From positions 62,001 through 126,000 of the forward strand of contig NZ_JAHWCI010000006.1 of the NCBI RefSeq assembly GCF_019550915.1: a stretch of DNA of 64,000 nucleotides, given 5' to 3'. The stretch comes from Mumia sp. zg.B17 (GTDB taxonomy: Bacteria > Actinomycetota > Actinomycetes > Propionibacteriales > Nocardioidaceae). Position numbers and translations under genes: made by a program. Below, one piece after another: positions 27,917 to 37,709 of the stretch. How positions within the stretch are numbered: the first letter of the stretch is position 1; the number at the start of each line of letters is the position of its first letter. Below the pieces are notes generated by a model. The model searched no databases and had not been told where the DNA came from. It worked only from the letters and a program-made list of their open reading frames with translations.

Positions 27917-30229
27917 CTACTGGTTGACGCGGTAGACGTCGAAGACGCCCTCGACCGTGCGTACGGCCTTGAGGACGTGACCGAGGTGCGCCGGGTCCCC
28001 CATCTCGAAGGTGAAGGTCGACTTCGCCACGCGATCGCGCCCGGTCGACAGCGACGCCGACAGGATGTTGACGTGCTGGTCGGAGAGCACACGCGTGAGG
28101 TCCGACAGCAGCCGCGCCCGGTCGAGCGCCTCCACCTGGATCGCGACCAGGAACATGCTCGACGCGCTGGGCGCCCACTCGACGTCGACGAGCCGCTCCT
28201 GCTCCTTGAGCAGGCTCGTGGCGTTGGTGCACGACCGCCGGTGGACCGAGACCCCCTGGGTGCGGGTCACGAAGCCGATGATGTCGTCGCCGGGCACCGG
28301 GGTGCAGCAGCGCGCCAGCTTGATCGCCACCGAGCCGTCCATGCCCTTGACGAGGACACCCGGGTCGCCACGGCGCACACGGCGACGGCGCGTGGACTCG
28401 TCGGGGACCAGCACCGCCTCGGCGAGATCCTCGGTCGCACCCTCCTCGCCGCCGAGGAACGCGAGCACCCGCTCGACGACGTTCTGCGGGCTCACGCGTC
28501 CCTCGCCCAGCGCCGCGTAGAGCGAGGTCACGTCCGACAGGTGCAGATCCTTGGCCACCGTCGCCAACGTCTCGTGCTTCAGGAGACGCTGCAGCGGCAG
28601 GCCCTCCTTGCGCATCTGCCGCGTCAGGGCGTCCTTGCCGCGTTCGACCGCCTCGTCGCGCCGTTCCTTGGTGAACCACTGCTTGATCTTGTTGCGCGCC
28701 CGCGGGCTCTTGACGAAGTCCAGCCAGTCTCGGCTGGGTCCGGCGCCGGGTGCCTTGGACGTGAAGACCTCGACGACGTCGCCGTTCTCGAGCTTGGACT
28801 CGAGCGACACCAGGCGCCCGTTGACACGCGCACCGATGGTGGCGTGCCCGACCTCGGTGTGGACCGAGTAGGCGAAGTCGATCGGTGTGGCGCCGGCGGG
28901 CAGCCCGATCACGTCACCGGCAGGCGTATAGACGTAGACCTGGTCGGACAGGTCGAAGCGAAGGCTCTCGAGGAAGTCCTGCGACTCCTCGTTCTCCTGC
29001 TGCCACTCGAGGAGCTGGCGGATCCACCCGAGGTCGTCGGTCCCGTCGGCCTTGCCCGCGGGCGCGCCGGCGGCACCCTTGACCGCGCCGTCCTCCTTGT
29101 ACTTCCAGTGGGCCGCGACGCCGTACTCGGCGCGCCGGTGCATCTGCCTGGTCCGGATCTGGAGCTCGACCGCGTTGCCCTGCGGACCGATGACGGTCGT
29201 GTGCAGCGACTGGTACATGTTGAACTTCGGCATCGCGATGTAGTCCTTGAACCGGCCAGGCACAGGGTTCCAGCGCGAGTGGACGACGCCGAGCACCGCG
29301 TAGCAGTCGGTCAGCGAGTCGACGAGCACGCGGATGCCGACCAGGTCGTAGATGTCGGCGAAGTCGCGGCCGCGGACGATCATCTTCTGGTAGATCGAGT
29401 AGTAGTGCTTGGGTCGCCCCGTCACCGTCGCCTTGATCTTGGACCGCTTGAGGTCCTCGTTGACCTGGCTGATGACCGTCGACATGAAGTCCTCGCGCGA
29501 CGGCGCGCGGTCGGCGACGAGGCGGACGATCTCGTCGTACACCTTCGGGTGGAGGGTCGCGAACGACAGGTCCTCGAGCTCCCACTTGATGGTGTTCATG
29601 CCGAGACGGTGCGCGAGCGGCGCATAGATCTCGATCGTCTCGCGGGCCTTGCGCTCCTGCTTGTCCTGCCGCAGGTAGCGCAGCGTACGCATGTTGTGGA
29701 GGCGGTCGGCCAGCTTGATGATGAGCACTCTGATGTCACGGCTCATCGCGACGATCATCTTGCGGATCGTCTCGGCCTCGGCGTTCTCGCCGTAGCGGAC
29801 CTTGTCGAGCTTGGTCACACCGTCGACGAGCTGTCCGACCTCCTCACCGAAGTCCTTGGTGAGCTGGTCGAGCGTGTAGGGCGTGTCCTCGACGGTGTCG
29901 TGAAGGAGCGCGGCGACGATCGTCGGCGGGGTCATGCCCAGCTCGGCGAGGATCGTGGAGACCGCTAGCGGGTGCGTGATGTAGGGGTCGCCGCTCTTGC
30001 GCTTCTGACCGCGGTGCATCTTGGCTGCGATCCGGTAGGCACGGACGATCGCCGCGGTGTCGGCCTTGGGGTGGTTGGTGCGGACGATGCGCAGCAACGG
30101 GTCGAGAACGACCGGGTTGTCCGAGGACGACCGTCCACCACCGAGCCGGGCCAGACGGGAGCGAACCCGCGCGGGAGTCGGGACGGACTCCTTGCGGGGC
30201 TCAGACTCGGTACGAGCGCGATCGGCCAC
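27917..30229 (-). CDS. relA: Bifunctional (p)ppGpp synthetase/hydrolase (Rel)
   Basis: 770-residue long RSH protein controlling the stringent response. HD hydrolase domain: [19 protein letters not shown] and [17 protein letters not shown]. Synthetase domain: [23 protein letters not shown] and [17 protein letters not shown] domain: [25 protein letters not shown] zinc-finger/helical region ([20 protein letters not shown]) and an ACT domain end the protein. Both catalytic halves appear intact. GTG 30229 is chosen because GGGAGG lies 5 bases before it; ATG 30247 is in frame. Confidence 0.96.
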   Translation of the reverse strand: MADRARTESEPRKESVPTPARVRSRLARLGGGRSSSDNPVVLDPLLRIVRTNHPKADTAAIVRAYRIAAKMHRGQKRKSGDPYITHPLAVSTILAELGMTPPTIVAALLHDTVEDTPYTLDQLTKDFGEEVGQLVDGVTKLDKVRYGENAEAETIRKMIVAMSRDIRVLIIKLADRLHNMRTLRYLRQDKQERKARETIEIYAPLAHRLGMNTIKWELEDLSFATLHPKVYDEIVRLVADRAPSREDFMSTVISQVNEDLKRSKIKATVTGRPKHYYSIYQKMIVRGRDFADIYDLVGIRVLVDSLTDCYAVLGVVHSRWNPVPGRFKDYIAMPKFNMYQSLHTTVIGPQGNAVELQIRTRQMHRRAEYGVAAHWKYKEDGAVKGAAGAPAGKADGTDDLGWIRQLLEWQQENEESQDFLESLRFDLSDQVYVYTPAGDVIGLPAGATPIDFAYSVHTEVGHATIGARVNGRLVSLESKLENGDVVEVFTSKAPGAGPSRDWLDFVKSPRARNKIKQWFTKERRDEAVERGKDALTRQMRKEGLPLQRLLKHETLATVAKDLHLSDVTSLYAALGEGRVSPQNVVERVLAFLGGEEGATEDLAEAVLVPDESTRRRRVRRGDPGVLVKGMDGSVAIKLARCCTPVPGDDIIGFVTRTQGVSVHRRSCTNATSLLKEQERLVDVEWAPSASSMFLVAIQVEALDRARLLSDLTRVLSDQHVNILSASLSTGRDRVAKSTFTFEMGDPAHLGHVLKAVRTVEGVFDVYRVNQ

Positions 30230-30311
30230 GTGCACCTCCCCTTCCATCGTAGGCCCGCCATCTTAGGGTGCCGGGACCAACGACATGGAAGGCGGTGACG
30301 CGAGCTGGGGA

Positions 30312-30407
30312 TCAGCCGAAGAGGACACCGAACGCGGTGGCGCCGCCCGCGAGGACGAGGGCGATCACGACAACGATGGCGACCAGCTTGGTGCTCTCAG
30401 GGCTCAC
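30312..30407 (-). CDS. Small single-span membrane protein, 31 residues
   Basis: Short open frame between apt and rel: GTG start at 30407, TGA at 30312-30314. The product is a short polar N-terminus MSPESTK followed by one hydrophobic helix of about 24 residues (LVAIVVVIALVLAGGATAFG) with a small-residue Gly/Ala patch, then VLFG. No strong Shine-Dalgarno. The composition is clearly membrane-like and the frame is closed cleanly, but coding status rests on this alone. It occupies the locus where secD/secF are usually found on the other side of apt. Confidence 0.5.
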   Translation of the reverse strand: MSPESTKLVAIVVVIALVLAGGATAFGVLFG

Positions 30408-30443
30408 GCTGGCAATCCTAACCGGCGGCTCGGCAGTGCCGGG

Positions 30444-30983
30444 TCAGTACGTCCGCAGGGCACCGAACCGCTCCGGGTCGAGCCGCGCCCGTCCGCCGAG
30501 CGCGCTGAGCTCCAGGACGACGACGTTGGCGGCGGCCTTGGCCCCGGCCTGCGCGATCACCGCGTCGACCGCGGCCATGGTGCCCCCGGTCGCGAGCACG
30601 TCGTCGACGACGAGCACGCGATCTCCGGGGGCGATGGCGTCGGTGTGGATCTCGACCGTCGCCGACCCGTACTCGAGGTCGTAGTCCTCGGCGTACGTCG
30701 TCGACGGCAGCTTGCCGGCCTTGCGTGCCGGGACGAACCCGGCGCCGAGGGCCACCGCGACCGGCGCCCCGAAGATGAAGCCGCGCGCCTCGATCCCGAC
30801 GACCTTGTCGATGTCGGTCCCGGCGAGGTCTCTCCCCAGCGATGCCAGGGAGTCGACGGTGGTCCGGAAGCCCTCGGCGTCGGCCAGCAACGGCGTGACG
30901 TCACGAAACGTGATCCCCGTCTCCGGCCAGTCGAGGATGTCGCGGACCAGCGAGTCGAGCATCTCGTCGAGCCCGAGCGGCAT
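30444..30983 (-). CDS. apt: Adenine phosphoribosyltransferase
   Basis: 179-residue purine salvage enzyme making AMP from adenine and [17 protein letters not shown] at the N-terminus, [14 protein letters not shown] and the PRPP-binding motif [15 protein letters not shown] are diagnostic. The ATG overlaps the yajC stop (TGATG), so no secD or secF gene separates them as in most relatives. Confidence 0.96.
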   Translation of the reverse strand: MPLGLDEMLDSLVRDILDWPETGITFRDVTPLLADAEGFRTTVDSLASLGRDLAGTDIDKVVGIEARGFIFGAPVAVALGAGFVPARKAGKLPSTTYAEDYDLEYGSATVEIHTDAIAPGDRVLVVDDVLATGGTMAAVDAVIAQAGAKAAANVVVLELSALGGRARLDPERFGALRTY

Positions 30984-31312
30984 CAGACCTTGCCGTCCTC
31001 ATCCTCGATCGGACGGGTCTCGACGACCTCGTGGGTCGCGGTGCCGGCGTCGGTGCCGTCGATGATCTTGGCGACGACGTTGCGGTGGACCTCGATGTCG
31101 ACACCGGGGGCGATCTCGAGCGTCATCGTCTCGTCGTCAAGAGCCTTCACCGTCCCGAAGACGCCGCTGGTGAGCATGACGCGAGAGCCGACGACCACGC
31201 GATCCTGCATGCTCAGGAACTCGCGGCGACGCTTGCCCTGCGGGCGGATGATGAAGAGATAGAAGATGGCGACGAGCAGGATGATCGGCAGCAGTGCTGC
31301 GAGGTCGTTCAC
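30983..31312 (-). CDS. yajC: Preprotein translocase subunit YajC
   Basis: 109-residue single-pass membrane protein of the accessory SecDF-YajC complex. Membrane helix at residues about 6-24 ([19 protein letters not shown]) with the hallmark RPQ-K-RR motif and the soluble segment [17 protein letters not shown]. Acidic C-terminal tail. Located downstream of ruvB as usual, but its normal partners secD and secF do not follow. Confidence 0.94.
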   Translation of the reverse strand: MNDLAALLPIILLVAIFYLFIIRPQGKRRREFLSMQDRVVVGSRVMLTSGVFGTVKALDDETMTLEIAPGVDIEVHRNVVAKIIDGTDAGTATHEVVETRPIEDEDGKV

Positions 31313-31377
31313 GGGTGGCTCCAGCCAGGTCGGTGTCAGGGGGCTTCGTGGTGCGGGACGAGTCTAGCCGGAGCCCG

Positions 31378-32454
31378 TCAGTCCAACGGCAACGTGGGAT
31401 CGGCGGTCGTCGTCGGTGGAGTCAGCCCGAGATGCCTCCACGCGGCCGCCGTCGCGACGCGTCCCCGGGGCGTGCGGGCCAGGAACCCCTGGCGTACGAG
31501 GAAGGGCTCGGCGACCTCCTCGACGGTCTCCCGCTCCTCGGCGACCGCGACGGCGAGGGTCGAGACACCGACCGGCCCGCCCCCGAAGCTGCGGCACAGC
31601 GCGTCCAGCACCGCACGGTCGAGACGGTCCAGGCCGATCTGGTCCACCTCGTAGAGGTCCAGCGCGCGGTGGGCGATGTCGAGGTCGACGACCCCGCTCC
31701 CCCGGACCTCGGCGTAGTCGCGGACCCGGCGAAGGAGCCGGTTGGCGATCCGGGGCGTGCCGCGCGACCGCGACGCGATCTCGAAGCCCCCCTTGGGCGT
31801 CGTCTGGACGCCGAGCAACGCCGCGGAACGGTCGACGATCCGGTGGAGCTCGGTGGCCTCGTAGTACTCCAGCTGCGCGGTGAACCCGAACCGGTCGCGC
31901 AGCGGTCCCGGCAGCAGACCGGCTCGCGTCGTCGCGCCGACGAGCGTGAACTGCGGGATCTGCAGCGGGATGGCCGTCGCTCCTGGACCCTTGCCGATCA
32001 CGACGTCGACCCGGAAGTCCTCCATCGCCATGTAGAGGAGCTCCTCGGCGGGACGTGACATCCGGTGGATCTCGTCGACGAACAGCACGTCGCCCTCGTT
32101 GATCCCCGACAGGATCGCGGCGAGGTCTCCGGCGTGCTGGATCGCGGGCCCGCTCGTGAGCCGCAGCGCCGTGCCCAGCTCGGCGGCGATGATCATCGCC
32201 AGGGTGGTCTTGCCGAGCCCGGGAGGACCCGAGAGCAGGACGTGGTCGGGCGTACGACCGCGCGCCCGCGCCGCGGTCAGCATCAGCGCGAGCTGCTCGC
32301 GGACACGCTCCTGCCCGATGAGCTCGTCCAGCGACCGAGGGCGCAGAGCCGCCTCGTACGCCTGCTCGTCGGAGACGACGTCCGGGCCGACGAGCCGCGC
32401 TTCGAGCTCGGCCCGCTCGGCCGCCTCGAGCCGGCTGGTGTCCTGCTCCTCCAT
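31378..32454 (-). CDS. ruvB: Holliday junction branch migration ATPase RuvB
   Basis: 358-residue AAA+ motor. [18 protein letters not shown], Walker [15 protein letters not shown], Walker [17 protein letters not shown], sensor [18 protein letters not shown] and the winged helix [14 protein letters not shown] are all present. ATG 32454 is preceded by GGGAGGAG at 6 bases; an earlier ATG at 32472 overlaps the ruvA stop and is less likely. Works with RuvA and RuvC encoded immediately upstream. Confidence 0.96.
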   Translation of the reverse strand: MEEQDTSRLEAAERAELEARLVGPDVVSDEQAYEAALRPRSLDELIGQERVREQLALMLTAARARGRTPDHVLLSGPPGLGKTTLAMIIAAELGTALRLTSGPAIQHAGDLAAILSGINEGDVLFVDEIHRMSRPAEELLYMAMEDFRVDVVIGKGPGATAIPLQIPQFTLVGATTRAGLLPGPLRDRFGFTAQLEYYEATELHRIVDRSAALLGVQTTPKGGFEIASRSRGTPRIANRLLRRVRDYAEVRGSGVVDLDIAHRALDLYEVDQIGLDRLDRAVLDALCRSFGGGPVGVSTLAVAVAEERETVEEVAEPFLVRQGFLARTPRGRVATAAAWRHLGLTPPTTTADPTLPLD

Positions 32455-32468
32455 GCCGATCTCCTCCC

Positions 32469-33098
32469 TCATGCCTTCGAGAGCGTACGGAGGGCCGCGC
32501 GCAGCAGGACGGACACGTCGACCGCGCCGGTCCCCTCGATCTGCTCGGTGGCGACAGTGACCACGGCGGCGACCGCGGACTCCGCCTCGCGGGTGCTCCA
32601 TCCGAGCCCGACCAGGGCGGCGTGCACCTGAGGACGCCAGTCCGCGTCGGCGGGCGTCGAGGCAGGTGCGGTCGCGGTCGCCTGGGAGACAGCCGCCGCA
32701 GCACCGAGACGGTCCTTGAGCTCGAGCACGATCCGCTGGGCTCCCTTGCGCCCGATGCCGGGGACCTTCGTGAGCGCGACGAGGTTCTCCTCGGCGACCG
32801 CACGGCGCAGACCCTCGGGGCCGAGGACCGCGATGATCGCCTGCGCGACCTTGGGGCCCACGCCGCTGGCGGTCTGAGCGAGCTCGAAGGTGTCACGCTC
32901 GTCGTCGTCGGCGAAGCCGTACAGCGTCATCGAGTCCTCGCGCACCACGAGGCTCGTCGACACCTGCGCCTGGTCGCCGTGCCGGAGGTCGGCCAGGGTG
33001 CCCGGCGTGCACTGCACGAGCATCCCGACCCCGCCGACGTCGAGGACGGCGGAGTCGAGGGCGGTCGAGGCGACGGTGCCGCGGACGAAGGCGATCAT
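32469..33098 (-). CDS. ruvA: Holliday junction DNA-binding protein RuvA
   Basis: 209-residue junction-binding subunit. N-terminal OB fold ([25 protein letters not shown] region with [13 protein letters not shown]), two helix-hairpin-helix motifs ([13 protein letters not shown] and [16 protein letters not shown]) and a C-terminal RuvB-interacting domain ([16 protein letters not shown]). The start overlaps the ruvC stop in ATGA. Confidence 0.96.
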   Translation of the reverse strand: MIAFVRGTVASTALDSAVLDVGGVGMLVQCTPGTLADLRHGDQAQVSTSLVVREDSMTLYGFADDDERDTFELAQTASGVGPKVAQAIIAVLGPEGLRRAVAEENLVALTKVPGIGRKGAQRIVLELKDRLGAAAAVSQATATAPASTPADADWRPQVHAALVGLGWSTREAESAVAAVVTVATEQIEGTGAVDVSVLLRAALRTLSKA

Positions 33099-33721
33099 CG
33101 GGGCTTCCTCTCGGGGAATCTGGGGTTGGTGCGCGCAGCGCCTGGGATGCGGGAACGGATGGGCTCGGCGGCCGTCCGCATCGGACCTGACGGGCGTGCC
33201 GCGGCGGCGAGGGCGTCGTCGAGCCGGCTGACCGACGTGCCGCGCCAGACGTGGCAGATCGCGAGGGCGAGCGCGTCGGCGGCGTCGGCGGGGCGCGGCG
33301 CCTCGACCAGTCCGAGGATCCGCGTGACCATCGCCGTGACCTGCGCCTTGTCGGCGCGACCGTTGCCGGTGACCGCCGCCTTGACCTCGCTCGGGGTGTG
33401 GAGGACGACGGGGAGGCCGTGGCGGGCTGCGACGACCATCGCGACCCCGCTGGCCTGGGCGGTGCCCATGACGGTCGAGACGTTGTTCTGGCTGAAGACC
33501 CGCTCGATCGCGACCACGTCCGGCCGGTGCGTGGCGATGGCTTCGGCCAGGCCGCGTTCGATCGCGAGGAGCCGGTGGGCGACGTCGTCGGCGGCCGGCG
33601 TACGGATCACCCCCACCGAGACCGCCCGCAGCGCGCCCCCCACGCGTCCGTCGACCACGCCGACCCCGCACCGCGTCAGGCCGGGGTCGACTCCGAGAAC
33701 ACGCATCGCGCCGGCGGTCAT
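33095..33721 (-). CDS. ruvC: Crossover junction endodeoxyribonuclease RuvC
   Basis: About 208-residue resolvase. [20 protein letters not shown] carries the first catalytic Asp; [21 protein letters not shown] the Glu, [15 protein letters not shown] and [14 protein letters not shown] the remaining acidic residues. Start is ambiguous: ATG 33721 has GAGGT just upstream (preferred), ATG 33706 opens the conserved domain, and ATG 33751 stands 7 bases after a TAGGGT -10 and could be a leaderless start. Confidence 0.93.
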   Translation of the reverse strand: MTAGAMRVLGVDPGLTRCGVGVVDGRVGGALRAVSVGVIRTPAADDVAHRLLAIERGLAEAIATHRPDVVAIERVFSQNNVSTVMGTAQASGVAMVVAARHGLPVVLHTPSEVKAAVTGNGRADKAQVTAMVTRILGLVEAPRPADAADALALAICHVWRGTSVSRLDDALAAAARPSGPMRTAAEPIRSRIPGAARTNPRFPERKPR

Positions 33722-33818
33722 GCCACCTCGCGGAGGACCCGCAGCGAACACATGTTCGACACCCTAGTCGCACGACGGACGAGTGTGGCGGCGACGCGCC
33801 GAGGACCCGTACGAACGA

Positions 33819-33882
33819 CGAGGCCCCTCCACGGCGTACGTGGAGGGGCCTCGTGTCGTAACCTCTACGGCGTACGTGGAGG
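33819..33882. terminator. Twin hairpins sharing the same loop
   Basis: Hairpin 1 is a perfect 15-bp stem (33819-33833 with 33839-33853) around loop GCGTA. Hairpin 2 (33862-33869 with 33875-33882) is an 8-bp stem with one T-G pair and the same loop. They share the 16-base string ACGGCGTACGTGGAGG, so one is probably a partial duplicate of the other. Placed downstream of csbD and upstream of ruvC, most likely as terminator of csbD. Confidence 0.7.
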
Positions 33883-33904
33883 AGACTCGCGCCGAGCGCG
33901 GCGG

Positions 33905-34078
33905 CTACTTCTTGAAGGCGTCCTTGACGTTGTCGCCGGCCTTCTTGAAGTCGGCCTTGCTCTGGTCGGCCTTGCCCTCGGACTCCTGCGACGTGTCGCC
34001 GCGGAGCTTGCCGGAGGCCTCCTTGGCCTTGCCCTCGACGTCCTCGGCCAGGTGCTTCAGCTTGTCATCCAGACCCAT
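33905..34078 (-). CDS. CsbD-family stress protein
   Basis: 57-residue hydrophilic protein with the CsbD pattern: DDKLKHLAEDVEGKAKEASGKL, then a repeat-like KADQSKADFKKAGDNVKDAFKK. CsbD proteins are general-stress proteins of unknown mechanism, under SigB in Bacillus. ATG 34078 is preceded by GAGGAG at 8 bases. Appears monocistronic. Confidence 0.9.
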   Translation of the reverse strand: MGLDDKLKHLAEDVEGKAKEASGKLRGDTSQESEGKADQSKADFKKAGDNVKDAFKK

Positions 34079-34170
34079 AGCACTCACTCCTCGAGATCGG
34101 GTTCGGGTGGTGCCCCGACCTTAGGACGGATCGAGCGCGGGCGCAGATCGCCGTGGCGGGCGCAGACCTA

Positions 34171-34542
34171 TCACGACGACGAGCCCTCCCCCATCCCGGG
34201 CGCCTGCCCTGGGTGCCCCCACCCTCCGGTGGTGCCAGGGCCAGGCGGCGGCGCGTACGGAGCCTGCGACACGTCGTCGCTGGTGCTCACCGTCAGGGGT
34301 AGCGCGTACACCGCGTCGCCCAGCTCTCTGATCCGGGCCTTCGATGTCGCGCGTCCCGGGGCCGGCTCGACGTGCACGACGACCCCACCGCGGGTGACCA
34401 CGAGAGGGCGCCGGCCCACCTCGTCCGTCGGAGCGACTCCCTCGCCCGCCAGCTCGGGCATCCACGGGAGCGGATCGGGGGCCGCGCCTCGCCGACGTCG
34501 TGCGATCCGCCACATGATCCCGCCGGGCCTCAGGATGTCCAT
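34171..34542 (-). CDS. Hypothetical protein, member of a two-copy family in this window
   Basis: 123 residues beginning MDILRPGGIMWRIARRRRG; then PWMPEL, GRRPLVVTRGGVVVHVEPAPGR and a proline/glycine-rich tail. It is a clear paralogue of the plus-strand gene at 51718-52080: the opening MDILR-GG--WRI-RRR, PWMPE, GRRP-VVT--GVV-HVEPAPGR and YALP segments match in order. Even the bases before the start (CAGGATGGGCC versus CATGATGGTTC) are alike. Family not recognised. ATG 34542 is chosen from the paralogue alignment; the open frame extends further upstream. Confidence 0.72.
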   Translation of the reverse strand: MDILRPGGIMWRIARRRRGAAPDPLPWMPELAGEGVAPTDEVGRRPLVVTRGGVVVHVEPAPGRATSKARIRELGDAVYALPLTVSTSDDVSQAPYAPPPGPGTTGGWGHPGQAPGMGEGSSS

Positions 34543-34651
34543 GGCCCATCCTGGCACGTCGGCAGCTCGGGCAGGCGGGTTCGCCGCGAGCCTTCCGCCC
34601 GGCACGGGAGAATCCCTCCGCCCCGAGCCGGGCAGAAGGTGGAGCGGCGTG

Positions 34652-35413
34652 TCAGCCGACCTGCGCCATGACCTCGTCGGAGGCGTCGAAGTTGGCGAAC
34701 ACGTTCTGGACGTCGTCGCAGTCCTCGAGGGCGTCGATGAGCCGGAGGACCTTGCCGGCCACGTCGGCGTCGACCTCGACGGTCATGGACGGCACGAACG
34801 ACGACTCGGCGGAGTCGTAGTCGATCCCGGCGTCCTGGAGAGCCGTGCGCACCGCGACCACGTCGCCGGCCTCGCTGATCACCTCGAACGAGCCGTCGTG
34901 GTCGTTGACGTCCTCGGCGCCCGCGTCGAGCACCACCTCGAGGACGTCGTCCTCCGCGAGCGTCTTGCCGTCCTGCTCGGCCGGGACGATGACGACGCCC
35001 TTGCGGGAGAACATGTAGGACACCGAGCCGGGGTCTGCCATGTTGCCGCCGTTGCGGGTCATCGCCGTCCGGACCTCCATGGCCGCACGGTTCTTGTTGT
35101 CGGTGAGGCACTCGACGAGCAACGCGACACCGCCGGGGGCGTAGCCCTCGTACATGATCGTCGTGTAGTCGACGCCCGCGCCGTCGAGACCGCCGCCGCG
35201 CTTCACGGCGCGGTCGATGTTGTCGTTGGGGACCGACGACTTCTTGGCCTTCTGGATCGCGTCGTAGAGCGTCGGGTTGCCCGCGGGGTCAGGCCCGCCG
35301 GTGCGTGCGGCAACCTCGATGTTCTTGATCAGCTTGGCGAACATCTTGCCGCGCTTGGCGTCGATGACCGCCTTCTTGTGCTTGGTGGTCGCCCACTTGG
35401 AGTGGCCAGACAC
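34652..35413 (-). CDS. yebC: YebC/PmpR-family regulatory protein (TACO1-like)
   Basis: 253-residue protein. [27 protein letters not shown] is the family N-terminus, then [23 protein letters not shown] and a C-terminal [13 protein letters not shown]. Family members are reported both as transcription regulators and as ribosome-associated translation factors for proline stretches, so the role is open. GTG 35413 has AGGTGA 5 bases upstream; GTG 35422 is in frame. Adjacent to pdxT as in Mycobacterium. Confidence 0.94.
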   Translation of the reverse strand: MSGHSKWATTKHKKAVIDAKRGKMFAKLIKNIEVAARTGGPDPAGNPTLYDAIQKAKKSSVPNDNIDRAVKRGGGLDGAGVDYTTIMYEGYAPGGVALLVECLTDNKNRAAMEVRTAMTRNGGNMADPGSVSYMFSRKGVVIVPAEQDGKTLAEDDVLEVVLDAGAEDVNDHDGSFEVISEAGDVVAVRTALQDAGIDYDSAESSFVPSMTVEVDADVAGKVLRLIDALEDCDDVQNVFANFDASDEVMAQVG

Positions 35414-35475
35414 GGCACTCACCTGCTCTCGCTGTTACGACGGCGTACGGCCGCGGCTCGCGACCGCCCTCGATC

Positions 35476-36093
35476 CTAGCGGCTGGCCACGCCGCCGTTC
35501 GCGTGCACCGACCGGACGAACATCTGGTGGAGGCGGTGGTCCGACCCGAGCTCGGGGTGGAAGGACGCGGCGAGCAACGCCCCCTGCCGCACCACGACCG
35601 GGCGGCGCCCCTCGTCGCCGCGGTCGACCGCCGCGAGGACCTCGACACCGGGACCGTGGCTCTCGACCCAGGGACCGCGGATGAACACCGCGTGCAGCGG
35701 GTCGTCGAGGCCCTGGACCCGGAGATCGGTCTCGAAGGAGTCGACCTGCCGGCCGAACGCGTTCCTCCGCACGGTCATGTCCATCCCGCCGAAGGTCTGC
35801 TGGTCATCGGTGCCGCCGTCGATGCGGTCGGCGAGCAGGATCATGCCGGCACAGGTCCCCAGCACCGGCATGCCCGACCCGATGCGCTCACGGATCGGAT
35901 CGCGGAGCTCGAAGGCCCGCGACAGCTTGTCGATGGTGGTCGACTCCCCGCCCGGCACGACGAGGGCGTCGACCACGTCGAGCTCGCTCGGCCGCCGCAC
36001 GGTGGTCGCCTCCGCGCCGCTCGCCGCGAGCATCCGGAGATGCTCCCGGACGTCGCCCTGAAGGGCGAGGACACCGACCCGGGGCGCACTCAC
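35476..36093 (-). CDS. pdxT: Pyridoxal 5'-phosphate synthase glutaminase subunit PdxT
   Basis: 205-residue class I glutamine amidotransferase supplying ammonia to Pdx[30 protein letters not shown], the nucleophile in [12 protein letters not shown] and the His-Glu pair in [15 protein letters not shown] form the catalytic triad. GTG 36093 overlaps the preceding gene's stop by 4 bases. Separated from pdxS by the DUF6891 gene. Confidence 0.95.
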   Translation of the reverse strand: MSAPRVGVLALQGDVREHLRMLAASGAEATTVRRPSELDVVDALVVPGGESTTIDKLSRAFELRDPIRERIGSGMPVLGTCAGMILLADRIDGGTDDQQTFGGMDMTVRRNAFGRQVDSFETDLRVQGLDDPLHAVFIRGPWVESHGPGVEVLAAVDRGDEGRRPVVVRQGALLAASFHPELGSDHRLHQMFVRSVHANGGVASR

Positions 36094-36680
36094 GCGTCGG
36101 TGAGGCGACGGTGCCAGAACGCCCGGACCTCGATCCGTCCTTCGTCGAAGTGCGCCGCGAGACCGGCAGCGTCCAGCGTCGCGACGACCGCGGAGCACAA
36201 AGGGTCGCCGTCGGCGATGTTGGCGGAGTCGGGGTGCCACACGTTGACCTCGAGCATCCCGTGATCGACGGCGTGCCAGACATCGGACGGCGTGAACCAC
36301 ACGATGCCTCGGAGCGCGCTCCCCGTGGCTCCCCCGGCCGCCTCGCGCACGACGCCGGCCGCCGCCCAGTGGTCGTCGACGCCCTGGAGCACGACGAAGC
36401 CAGCGGCCTCCAGTGCCTGGAAGGCCTCCTGCAGCGCGTCGTAGTCGGTGCGCGCCGGCCAGCCCGACTGCTCCTCCGCGAGCGCCGCGCGCTCGTCGTC
36501 GACGAGTCGCTGGGCCTCGGTCCGGGCCTTCGTGTCAACCAGCCCGGCATCCTCGCGTGCCGCGATCTCGACCTCGGTGACGCAGGCAGCGCGCTCGGTG
36601 AGGCCGGCGCGTACGAGGACCCGGGCGTAGCTCCGCAGCGCGTCGGCGTCGGTCAGGCGCGGTGCTGAGAAGAAAGGCAC
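36090..36680 (-). CDS. DUF6891-like hypothetical protein between pdxS and pdxT
   Basis: 196-residue soluble protein. An N-terminal helical region (residues 1-60, with [20 protein letters not shown]) leads to a compact C-terminal part ([48 protein letters not shown]). It resembles the actinobacterial DUF6891 group. It is packed 3 bases after pdxS and overlaps pdxT by GTGA, so all three are co-translated. In mycobacteria a TesB thioesterase sits at this place instead. Function unknown. Confidence 0.75.
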   Translation of the reverse strand: MPFFSAPRLTDADALRSYARVLVRAGLTERAACVTEVEIAAREDAGLVDTKARTEAQRLVDDERAALAEEQSGWPARTDYDALQEAFQALEAAGFVVLQGVDDHWAAAGVVREAAGGATGSALRGIVWFTPSDVWHAVDHGMLEVNVWHPDSANIADGDPLCSAVVATLDAAGLAAHFDEGRIEVRAFWHRRLTDA

Positions 36681-36683
36681 CGT

Positions 36684-37607
36684 TCACCAGCCCCGCTCGG
36701 CCAGCCGGTGCGGCTCGGGGAGGTCGGCGACGTTGATGCCGACCATCGCCTCGCCGAGCCCGCGCGAGACCTTGGCGATGACGTCGGGGTCGTCGTAGAA
36801 GGTGGTGGCCTTCACGACCGCGGACGCGCGCTCGGCCGGGTTGCCCGACTTGAAGATGCCCGAGCCGACGAACACGCCCTCGGCACCGAGCTGCATCATC
36901 ATGGCGGCGTCCGCGGGCGTCGCGATGCCTCCCGCGGTGAAGAGCACTACGGGCAGCGCGCCCTTCTCGGCGACCTCGCGGACCAGCTCGTATGGCGCCT
37001 GAAGCTCCTTGGCCGCCACGTAGAGCTCGTCGGCCGGAAGCGTCTGGAGACGGCGGATCTCATCACGCATCGCCCGCATGTGGGTCGTCGCGTTGGAGAC
37101 GTCGCCCGTGCCGGCCTCGCCCTTGGACCGGATCATCGCCGCACCCTCGGTGATGCGACGAAGCGCCTCGCCCAGGTTGGTCGCGCCGCACACGAACGGC
37201 ACCGTGAAGGTCCACTTGTCGATGTGGTGGGCGTAGTCGGCGGGTGTGAGGACCTCGGACTCGTCGATGTAGTCGACGCCGAGGGACTGCAGCACCTGCG
37301 CCTCGACGAAGTGGCCGATGCGCGCCTTGGCCATCACCGGGATGGAGACGGCCTCGATGATGCCGTCGATCAGGTCGGGGTCGCTCATGCGGGCCACGCC
37401 GCCCTGGGAGCGGATGTCGGCGGGCACGCGCTCGAGGGCCATGACCGCGACGGCACCGGCATCCTCGGCGATCTTGGCCTGCTCGGCGTTGACGACGTCC
37501 ATGATGACGCCGCCCTTGAGCATCTCCGCCATGCCGCGCTTCACGCGTGCGGTGCCCGTGCCCTCCCGGGACACGGCCGGTGTCGGGGCAGTCGGGTTCT
37601 CGGACAT
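36684..37607 (-). CDS. pdxS: Pyridoxal 5'-phosphate synthase lyase subunit PdxS
   Basis: 307-residue TIM-barrel synthase that makes PLP from ribose 5-phosphate, glyceraldehyde 3-phosphate and ammonia from Pdx[35 protein letters not shown] and the phosphate loop [20 protein letters not shown] are present, with active-site Lys in [21 protein letters not shown] precedes the ATG at 37607. First gene of the PLP operon. Confidence 0.97.
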   Translation of the reverse strand: MSENPTAPTPAVSREGTGTARVKRGMAEMLKGGVIMDVVNAEQAKIAEDAGAVAVMALERVPADIRSQGGVARMSDPDLIDGIIEAVSIPVMAKARIGHFVEAQVLQSLGVDYIDESEVLTPADYAHHIDKWTFTVPFVCGATNLGEALRRITEGAAMIRSKGEAGTGDVSNATTHMRAMRDEIRRLQTLPADELYVAAKELQAPYELVREVAEKGALPVVLFTAGGIATPADAAMMMQLGAEGVFVGSGIFKSGNPAERASAVVKATTFYDDPDVIAKVSRGLGEAMVGINVADLPEPHRLAERGW

Positions 37608-37709
37608 CGTTCACCTCGGGGCCTGGGACGCGGTGCGCCCGCTCGGACATTGGCCTCATCGTACGACCGTGCACCGACGCCGGAGCGGTCCCGCCACGAG
37701 GTGAGCCGA

